Part shown: positions 33,508-42,175 of the stretch, piece by piece
Layout of the letters: every line of letters begins with the position of its first letter
How positions within the stretch are numbered: the first letter of the stretch is position 1
Assembly (NCBI GenBank): GCA_963205525.1
Contig: CAUJJP010000180.1
Span: forward strand, 1-42,175
Direction of reading: 5' to 3'
DNA: 42,175 nt
DNA from: Pseudomonadota bacterium
GTDB taxonomy: Bacteria; Pseudomonadota; Gammaproteobacteria; Burkholderiales; Burkholderiaceae
Notes under the pieces: generated by a model
The model's input: only the letters and a program-made list of their open reading frames with translations
Database searches by the model: none
Told to the model about the DNA's origin: nothing
Made by a program: the position numbers and the translations under genes

Positions 33508-34772
33508 GCCTGCGCCTCCTCGCGCTGGGTGCTCCAGCGTATCGATTCGCGCGCCGGGCGGCGGAACAGATAGGGCAGCGAGATCACCGTGGTGGCGGCC
33601 AGGAAGGCCCAGTAGATCAGCGGATACCACACGCCATAGGGCGCCATGCGCAGGATGCGGGTGTCGTAGCGGCGGTCGATGAAGGCGCCGGTGATGAGCT
33701 GCAGCATGCAGATGGTTCCGATCGCCATGCCCCACAGGTTGGGGATGGGCGAGGCGCCCACCGGCGGCAGGCCGATCGACCATGAAGCGACCCAGATCGT
33801 GGTCAGGACCACGAAGCAGATCGCCCACAGGATGGACAGCGAGGACTCGATGAACACCGGCCACATGCGCCGTGTCTTCCACTGCGTCATCACGTCGGCG
33901 TGCTTGTGCAGCACCTGCATCAGCCCGCGTGCCCAGCGCAGGCGCTGGCGGTACAGGCTGCGCCAGCTCGACGGCACCGTCATCCAGCACACCGCGCGCG
34001 GCTCGTAGCGCACGTCGTAGAAGCGCTTTTGCAGCTTCCAGGTGAGTTCGATGTCCTCGGTCGGCATCTCCGGGCTGAATCCGCCGACGTCGACGACCGC
34101 GCTGCGCCGCAGCGCCGCCACCACCCCGGAGACGGTGACGATGCGGCCCCACACGCGCTGCGCGCGGCGCAGCAGGCTGATGATGGAAGAGAACTCGATC
34201 GCCTGCAGCCGGGCGATGAAGGTGTCGGTGTTGCGCACCCGCGGGTTGCCGGTGACGGCGGCCACGCGCGCGGAGGCGAAGTGCGGAACGATGTAGCGCA
34301 GCAGCTGCGAGTCGGGCTCGGCGTCGGCGTCCAGGCACAGCAGGATCTCGCCGCGGGTGAGCGGGATGACGTCGTTGAGCGCCATCGCCTTGCCCTCGTT
34401 GACCGGCTTGCGCACGCAGCGCAGACGCGGGTCGCTGCGCAGCGCGGCCAGGGTGTCCAGGGTGCCGTCGCTGGAGCCGTCGTCGACCACCACGACCTCG
34501 AAGTCCGGGTAGTCCATGGCCAGGATGGCGCGCACCGAGCGCGCGATGACGGCGTGCTCGTTGTGCGCCGGCACCAGCACGCTGACCATGGGCAAGGGCT
34601 GCCCCACAGCGGCTGGCGGCAGTGCCCGCTTGCCCTGCTCCCAGCGCAGCCTGAACAGCAGCGCGGTCGTCATCCACATGATGCTGGTGGCGATGGGGTA
34701 GGCGGCGAAGAAGACCAGCGCCCAGGCATAGGGCGGCGAGTACTGGATGGTCTTGAGCAGCGATTCGATCAT
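33504..34772 (-). CDS. pgaC: PgaC-like processive glycosyltransferase (family 2), poly-GlcNAc synthase type
   Basis: 422 residues. An N-terminal helix (PYAWALVFFAAYPIATSIMW) precedes the GT2 catalytic domain: MVSVLVPAHNEHAVI, VVVVDDGSSDGTLD, LLCLDADAEPD (DxD), PTEDIELTWKL (TED) and YRQRLRWARG (QxxRW), the full processive synthase set. Three or four helices at the C-terminus complete the channel (FIESSLSILWAICFVVL onward). It would polymerise GlcNAc from UDP-GlcNAc at the inner membrane. In E. coli PgaC and PgaD form a c-di-GMP-controlled complex. It overlaps pgaD-like upstream and pgaA-like downstream by four bases each. Confidence 0.88.
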   Translation of the reverse strand: MIESLLKTIQYSPPYAWALVFFAAYPIATSIMWMTTALLFRLRWEQGKRALPPAAVGQPLPMVSVLVPAHNEHAVIARSVRAILAMDYPDFEVVVVDDGSSDGTLDTLAALRSDPRLRCVRKPVNEGKAMALNDVIPLTRGEILLCLDADAEPDSQLLRYIVPHFASARVAAVTGNPRVRNTDTFIARLQAIEFSSIISLLRRAQRVWGRIVTVSGVVAALRRSAVVDVGGFSPEMPTEDIELTWKLQKRFYDVRYEPRAVCWMTVPSSWRSLYRQRLRWARGLMQVLHKHADVMTQWKTRRMWPVFIESSLSILWAICFVVLTTIWVASWSIGLPPVGASPIPNLWGMAIGTICMLQLITGAFIDRRYDTRILRMAPYGVWYPLIYWAFLAATTVISLPYLFRRPARESIRWSTQREEAQA

Positions 34773-35278
34773 GGCGACGGCGTCGTGCGCGGCTGGGTTT
34801 CGGCTTCGGCCCGGCCGTGCTGCGGCTGCGCCGGCCGCTGTTGTTGCTGCGGCCGCTCTGGCGCCGGCCGCTGTTGCTGGGTCCGCTCTGGCGCCGGGGC
34901 GGCCAGGGCCACATAGCGCTTGTCGCCGCCCTCGATGCGGATCTCCACCTGCCGCGCCTGGGCCAGGGCGGACCAGTCGGCGAGCACGCGGCGGCCGTTG
35001 AAGTCGTGCTCGTAGCGCAGCGCCACCTCGCGCACGCCGCGCCGTGGTCCCAGGCGGCGGAAGATGGCGCGGTTGTGCGCCACCCAGGCCAGCGTGAGGA
35101 TGGGAAACAGCAGCAGCGCCGCGGCCACGAGCAGGGTCAGCTCGCGCGTCGCCAAGGGCTGGCTGAACACCAGCCACCACAGGAAGCCGAACAGCAGCCA
35201 GCCGCCGAGCACCCCCAGGCCGTGCAGCAGCCGCCGCCGCCAGTTCGGCAGCGGCAGCGAACGGTCGGCGGGGCTCAA
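34769..35278 (-). CDS. pgaD: PgaD-like small membrane subunit with a Pro/Gln-rich tail
   Basis: 169 residues if it starts at the TTG at 35278, which overlaps the stop of the PEP-CTERM gene as TTGA; no ATG or GTG fits upstream. Two membrane helices (LHGLGVLGGWLLFGFLWWLVF and LTLLVAAALLLFPILTLAWV) are followed by AHNRAIFRRLGPRR, typical of PgaD. The C-terminal tail is extended and repetitive (PAPERTQQQRPAPERPQQQQ). PgaD pairs with PgaC as the synthase's regulatory subunit. The stop overlaps pgaC (ATGA). The length and helix layout match PgaD, though this family is weakly conserved. Confidence 0.75.
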   Translation of the reverse strand: MSPADRSLPLPNWRRRLLHGLGVLGGWLLFGFLWWLVFSQPLATRELTLLVAAALLLFPILTLAWVAHNRAIFRRLGPRRGVREVALRYEHDFNGRRVLADWSALAQARQVEIRIEGGDKRYVALAAPAPERTQQQRPAPERPQQQQRPAQPQHGRAEAETQPRTTPSP

Positions 35279-36204
35279 GCGCGGTGCGACCCGAGCCGGC
35301 GCCGGCTCAGCGGCACCAGGATCGCCAGCCCCGCGAGCAGCATGGCCAGGCTGCCGGGTTCGGGGATCGCGTTCACCGGCAGCAGGTGGTCGGTGGGCAC
35401 CAGCGTCCAGTCGGTCTCGCCGGGGCGCGTCCAGCGCAGGTCGACGACGCCGGCCTCGAGCCGGTTCCACATCCCGAGCTCGAATCCGTACACGCCTTCG
35501 GACAGCTGCAGATCCTCGGCGAAGCCGTCGCGGTCGCGCGCGTTGAGGAAGTCGCGGCCGATCTCCAGCGTGCTGCCGCCGGCACCCACCAGGCGCAGGA
35601 AGAAGCCGTCGTCGTTGAGGACGCTGAAGTTGTAGTTGCCGGCGTCGGTGATGCGGATGTAGCCGCTGAAGTGGGCGGTCCAGTTCTCCTGCGGCGTCGC
35701 GTCGGCGCCGAAGAAGGGCAGCAGCGTGGCCGCGCCCCATTCGCCGGAGTACGAGCTGTTGTACAGGGCGTTGCCGTAGTTGATGTGGCTGGCCAGGCCG
35801 CTCCAGCTGTTCAGGATGGTCGGTGCACCGGCAGCGCCGGCACCGCCGCCGGTGGCCTGGATGGTGTCCCAGTCTGCGCGCCCCCACAGGCCGGTGCCCC
35901 AGGGCAGGCTGCCTATCGCCACGCCGCTGCCGTAGCTCTGGGTGGCTTCATCCCACAGCACGCTGCTGCCGTGCCAGTCGCTGTTGATCTGGTAGAAGGT
36001 GGCGTCGGCGCCGCTGCCGGTCTGGAAGCTGCCTGCGTGCTGCGGGTCGAACACCACCGCCGCGGACGCGGTCGTGGCGCCGAACACGGCGCACAGCGCG
36101 GCGGCCATCCATGCAGCCAGCCTGGCGGGCGATTTGGCGGCCGCTTGGCGCAGGGGCCGGGGTGCGAGGTGGCGCGAAGGCTGGCTGGTGATCGTCTGTG
36201 GCAT
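35275..36204 (-). CDS. PEP-CTERM sorted exported protein with a PA14-like domain
   Basis: 309 residues from ATG 36204. A long basic n-region and helix (RLAAWMAAALCAVFGATTASA) form the signal peptide. The central ~150 residues read as a PA14/GLEYA-like beta fold: NWTAHFSGYIRITDAGNYNF, SVLNDDGFFLRL, EDLQLSEGVYGFELGMW and VVDLRWTRPG. The C-terminus is a complete PEP-CTERM sorting signal: IPEPGSL, a membrane helix (AMLLAGLAILVPL) and SRRRL. Such proteins are processed by exosortase and linked to exopolysaccharide and biofilm. It is the first gene of the pga-like operon and its stop overlaps the pgaD-like start. No exosortase gene is in the window. Confidence 0.88.
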   Translation of the reverse strand: MPQTITSQPSRHLAPRPLRQAAAKSPARLAAWMAAALCAVFGATTASAAVVFDPQHAGSFQTGSGADATFYQINSDWHGSSVLWDEATQSYGSGVAIGSLPWGTGLWGRADWDTIQATGGGAGAAGAPTILNSWSGLASHINYGNALYNSSYSGEWGAATLLPFFGADATPQENWTAHFSGYIRITDAGNYNFSVLNDDGFFLRLVGAGGSTLEIGRDFLNARDRDGFAEDLQLSEGVYGFELGMWNRLEAGVVDLRWTRPGETDWTLVPTDHLLPVNAIPEPGSLAMLLAGLAILVPLSRRRLGSHRA

Positions 36205-36489
36205 GGTGTGCGCGAGGTGTTTGGCGGGTCCGAGTGCGGGTGGCACTGGGCGTGATGCTAGGCTTTACCCGAAGTCAAATCATGCAAAAAGTTACAGGTC
36301 GAGCCCGGTTGTCGTGGGTCAAGTCATCGTGAGCCGGGTGCGCGTGACGATTGCCACGATGTGCAATTTTCGGCGCCCCCCGCGTTCGCGGGGGTTTGTG
36401 TCTCTCGTGCGCAACAATTTTCGAGCTTGGGATGGGCGATTGCCGGGGTGGCGTGCTCGGCCTGCGCTTCCCGGGCTCGTCCACAGGCC
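36205..36489. other. Divergent promoter region of the pga-like operon and mobA
   Basis: The 285 bases between divergent genes include the most AT-rich patch nearby (36270-36297), where the promoter of the PEP-CTERM gene probably lies, though no well-spaced hexamer pair is visible. A strong GC hairpin with a trailing T-run at 36377-36394 lies on the mobA side. I see no gene. Confidence 0.5.
36377..36397 (+). terminator. Terminator-like hairpin in the mobA leader
   Basis: CCCCCGCG and CGCGGGGG can pair (at least seven base pairs), followed by TTTGTGT. It lies about 95 bases before the mobA ATG. It may be a leader structure or attenuator rather than an end-of-gene terminator, since no plus-strand gene ends upstream. 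Confidence 0.45.
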
Positions 36490-37182
36490 ATGGACACCAT
36501 GACCGGGGCCGCAGGGAAAGCGTCGCAGCCGATCAGCGGTCTGGTCCTCGCCGGCGGGCGCGGCAGCCGCATGGGCGGGGTCGACAAGGGCTTGCAGATG
36601 CTGGCCGGCCAGCCCCTGGCCTGGCACGCCTTGCAGCGCCTGCGACCGCAGGTGGGGCCGATCATGATCAGCGCCAACCGCCACCTGGTCCGCTATGCCG
36701 GGCTGGGCGTGCCGGTCTGGCCCGACGTCATGCCCGAGCACCCGGGTCCGCTGGCCGGCATGCTGGCCGGGCTGACGCACTGCAGCACACCTTGGCTGGC
36801 CTGCGTGCCCTGCGACAGCCCGTGCTTTCCGGTCGACCTGGTGGCGCGCCTGGCTGCCGCGTGCGCGGCCGAGGGCAGCGAGATCGCCGTCGCCGCCACG
36901 CTGGAGGATGGGGAGCAAGGCCAGGGGGCGGCGGACGCGACGCCTCGACGCCTGCGCATGCATCCGGTGTTCTGCCTGCTGGACCGGCGGCTCGCGCCCG
37001 GCCTGGCGCAGGCCCTGCTGGCGGGTGAGCGCAAGGTCGGGCGCTGGATGGCGGCACAGCGCTGCAGCGTGGTCGGCTTCGACGACGCGCAGGCCTTCTT
37101 CAACGTCAACACCGAGGCCGATCTGCGGCGGCTGGCGGACGGCTACGTCGAGCCGCCCGCGAATCGAGGCGTGCCGGGATGA
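36490..37182 (+). CDS. mobA: Molybdenum cofactor guanylyltransferase
   Basis: 230 residues from ATG 36490 (AGG two bases ahead; ATG 36499 is an alternative). The nucleotide-binding loop is [19 protein letters not shown], followed by [17 protein letters not shown] and [13 protein letters not shown], with the metal-binding Asp. [10 protein letters not shown] near the end is the family C-terminal motif. MobA links GMP to molybdopterin to give the bis-MGD cofactor. It is a single gene, with no other mo-cofactor genes in the window. Confidence 0.93.
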   Translation: MDTMTGAAGKASQPISGLVLAGGRGSRMGGVDKGLQMLAGQPLAWHALQRLRPQVGPIMISANRHLVRYAGLGVPVWPDVMPEHPGPLAGMLAGLTHCSTPWLACVPCDSPCFPVDLVARLAAACAAEGSEIAVAATLEDGEQGQGAADATPRRLRMHPVFCLLDRRLAPGLAQALLAGERKVGRWMAAQRCSVVGFDDAQAFFNVNTEADLRRLADGYVEPPANRGVPG

Positions 37183-37259
37183 GCGCGCCGGGGTGACCCC
37201 GCCGGGGCGACCGCGCCGGCGCCGGACGCCGCCCGGCCCCCGCCGCCGCCCGGCACCGC

Positions 37260-38354
37260 TCAGCTCGACTTGCTGATCGTGATGGTCGGGATCTTCATCG
37301 AGTGCTCGGTGGACTTGGCGGCGATCTTCACCGCCACCTGGCGCGCCACCTTCTTGTAGATTGCGGCGATCTCCCCATCCGGCTCGGCGACCACCGTCGG
37401 GCGGCCGGTGTCGGCCTGCTCGCGGATGGACAGGTTCAGCGGCAGTGCGCCGAGGTAGTCCACGCCGTACTGCTCGGCCATCTTGCGGCCGCCGTCGGCG
37501 CCGAAGATGTGGGCGCTGTGGCCGCAGTTGGGGCAGCAGTAGACGGCCATGTTCTCGACCACGCCGAGGATGGGCACGCCCACCTTCTCGAACATCTTCA
37601 GGCCCTTCTTGGCGTCCAGCAGGGCGATGTCCTGCGGCGTGGTGACGATCACCGCGCCGGTGAGCGGCACGCGCTGCGACAGCGTGAGCTGGATGTCGCC
37701 GGTTCCCGGCGGCATGTCCACCAGCAGGTAGTCCAGCTCGCCCCAGTTGGTCTGGCGCAGCAGCTGGTCCAGCGCCTGGGTGGCCATCGGACCGCGCCAG
37801 ATCATGGGGCTGTCGGCATCGACCAGGAAGCCGATCGACATCACCTGCACGCCGTGGTTCTCCAGCGGCTGCATGGTCTTGCCGTCGCGGCTTTGCGGCT
37901 TGCCGCTCACGCCCAGCATCATCGGCTGGCTCGGGCCGTAGATGTCCGCGTCCAGGATGCCGACGCTCGCACCTTCGGCGGCGAGCGCGAGCGCCAGGTT
38001 CACCGTCGTCGTGCTCTTGCCGACGCCGCCCTTGCCGGAGGCCACGGCGAGGATGTTCTTCACGTTGGGCAGCAGCGGCACGCCGTGCTGCGCCGCGTGC
38101 GCCACCACCTTGCTCGCCACCTGCACGCTGACGTTGCCGACCCCCTGCACGCTGCGCGCGGCGGCGATCAGCGCGCTGCGCAGGGCCGGGATCTGGCTTG
38201 CGGCCGGGTAGCCGAGCTCGACCTCGAAGGCGACGTCGGCGCCGGAGATCTGCAGATTGCGCAGCTGCTGGCCGCTGACGAAGTCCTGGCCGGTGTTGGG
38301 GTCGACGACGGTCTTCAGCGCTTGGTGCAGCGCGCTTTCGCTCACTTGGGTCAT
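37260..38354 (-). CDS. apbC: Mrp/ApbC iron-sulfur cluster carrier ATPase
   Basis: 364 residues from ATG 38354. An N-terminal MIP18-like domain (ALHQALKTVVDPNTGQDF) precedes the P-loop domain: ASGKGGVGKSTTTVNLALAL (deviant Walker A), LDADIYGPSQPMMLG, LLVDMPPGTGDIQLTLSQ and the Cys pair in YCCPNCGHSAHIFG for cluster binding. It carries 4Fe-4S clusters to apo-proteins. A GAGGAG site lies 12 bases before this ATG; an upstream TTG (38363) sits closer to it and is an alternative. In many betaproteobacteria the neighbour is metG; here it is mobA. Confidence 0.95.
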   Translation of the reverse strand: MTQVSESALHQALKTVVDPNTGQDFVSGQQLRNLQISGADVAFEVELGYPAASQIPALRSALIAAARSVQGVGNVSVQVASKVVAHAAQHGVPLLPNVKNILAVASGKGGVGKSTTTVNLALALAAEGASVGILDADIYGPSQPMMLGVSGKPQSRDGKTMQPLENHGVQVMSIGFLVDADSPMIWRGPMATQALDQLLRQTNWGELDYLLVDMPPGTGDIQLTLSQRVPLTGAVIVTTPQDIALLDAKKGLKMFEKVGVPILGVVENMAVYCCPNCGHSAHIFGADGGRKMAEQYGVDYLGALPLNLSIREQADTGRPTVVAEPDGEIAAIYKKVARQVAVKIAAKSTEHSMKIPTITISKSS

Positions 38355-38363
38355 GGGGATCAA

Positions 38364-38619
38364 TCTCTCCTCAGGAAAACGCAGGGCCGCCCCGAGGCTT
38401 CCTGACCCCCGTGGGGGTGGTCGGGTCCGGCCCGGCCCTGGGGGGCGTTGTCTGACATGGCAGTCTAGCCGCCACCCTCTTTCCCTGATGTGAACAGGCC
38501 TGGCGCGGGCGCCTGGCCGGCCGCCGTGTCATGCCCCAGCCCGGCGCTGGCCCTCGGCGCCGCAGGGCCGAAGGCGGCGCGTGTGCGCTTGCGCTGCGTG
38601 ACGCGTGCGCTGCGCGACG
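38364..38619. other. Gap between apbC and the aldehyde dehydrogenase gene
   Basis: No gene is supported in these 256 bases. They contain the apbC leader, with a perfect ACCCCC-GT-GGGGGT palindrome at 38405-38418 and further GC-rich inverted segments. Confidence 0.5.
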
Positions 38620-41847
<3,228 letters not shown>

Positions 41848-41945
41848 CCATCCTCGAGCCACCGGCCATCGACACGATGCGTGGGCCGAGATCGTGGCCG
41901 CGCCATCGGACTGGCGCCAGTCGGGCGCTGTAGTAGCATGCCCCG
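41848..41945. other. Short gap before the final hypothetical frame
   Basis: No gene or structured site was recognised. A CATGCCCCGATG segment leads into the last frame. Confidence 0.4.
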
Positions 41946-42131
41946 ATGCGGCCACCGAGCACGGCACGGCCAGACCTGCAGTCCGCCCCCGCCGACCAGG
42001 ACGACGCCTTCGCATTGCTGGTGAACGACGACGTCGCGGCGCGCGACGGTCTGGAAGCAGCGTTCGCCCGCTGCCAGGCGGCTGAGGACGGCGAAGCGGG
42101 GCTGCCATGCCGGGCCGCGGGGGTGGTTTAG
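41946..42131 (+). CDS. Short hypothetical protein (weakly supported)
   Basis: 61 residues from ATG 41946, with an acidic middle (ADQDDAFALLVNDDVAARDG) of plausible coding composition and a Cys at each end. It resembles no family I know and has no clear ribosome site. It may be a small gene, a gene fragment or chance. Confidence 0.25.
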   Translation: MRPPSTARPDLQSAPADQDDAFALLVNDDVAARDGLEAAFARCQAAEDGEAGLPCRAAGVV

Positions 42132-42175
42132 TGTTGCGTGGAGTTTGGGGAATTACGCGGGGTTGCGGGCGGGAT

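Noticed and set aside
36240..36260. A TGGCAC motif suggesting a sigma-54 promoter for mobA or the PEP-CTERM operon
   Set aside because: The needed GC of the -12 element is about three bases too far (TGATGC in place of TTGC), and the minus strand has no matching pair. Sigma-54 spacing is strict.
38405..38418. GC palindrome upstream of apbC as a terminator or riboswitch
   Set aside because: The hairpin loop would be only two to four bases with no T-run, and no known leader motif was recognised.

Overview
The window is about 42 kb of very GC-rich DNA, densely packed with genes and short on intergenic space. Several things point to a betaproteobacterium of the order Burkholderiales. These are the sensor kinase / LytTR regulator / hemC-hemD-hemX-hemY block facing argH, the paired Aat and Bpt N-end-rule transferases, a DinB with a palm insertion of a type I associate with this group, an AMACR-type CaiB/BaiF protein, and a PEP-CTERM protein. 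The exact genus cannot be read from the sequence.

Left part (1-9 kb). The window opens inside an NnrS-like membrane protein. A compact minus-strand operon follows (crotonase, MarR regulator, glutathione transferase) with a clear palindromic operator over its predicted -10 box. A PQQ-type sugar dehydrogenase gene diverges from it. Between about 3.75 and 5.2 kb lies a fragment of a Mu/SPP1-like prophage: the 3' part of a head-morphogenesis gene fused to a PBECR-like nuclease domain, and a truncated prohead-protein gene. After a GNAT acetyltransferase comes a periplasmic copper-type cluster on the minus strand (Cys/His-rich secreted protein, cupredoxin, DUF411 protein, EamA transporter).

Middle part (9-31 kb). 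It holds an AMACR-type CoA enzyme, a NUDIX plus metallo-beta-lactamase fusion, the aat-bpt pair, an ankyrin-repeat secreted protein with a recent internal duplication, a likely remnant of a DNA methyltransferase gene, and a large GAF-GAF-GGDEF-EAL protein. It continues with a tRNA-Arg(ACG) and its terminator, the algZ-algR-hemC-hemD-hemX-hemY block, argH, dinB coupled to an FMN-dependent alpha-hydroxy-acid dehydrogenase, and an orphan membrane histidine kinase.

Right part (31-42 kb). A YpfJ-like zinc peptidase and dcd lie next to a four-gene, fully overlapping operon: PEP-CTERM/PA14-like protein, PgaD-like, PgaC-like synthase, PgaA-like TPR/barrel porin. This is a poly-GlcNAc-type exopolysaccharide machine in reversed gene order, with no pgaB deacetylase and with a PEP-CTERM protein coupled to it. 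It is the most unusual system in the window. mobA, apbC/mrp, a P5C-dehydrogenase-type aldehyde dehydrogenase, tadA and ldcA follow. The last 0.3 kb holds at most a short hypothetical gene.

Many coding regions carry short in-frame tandem repeats (DMT transporter, GNAT, LytTR regulator, ankyrin protein, PgaD, DinB).
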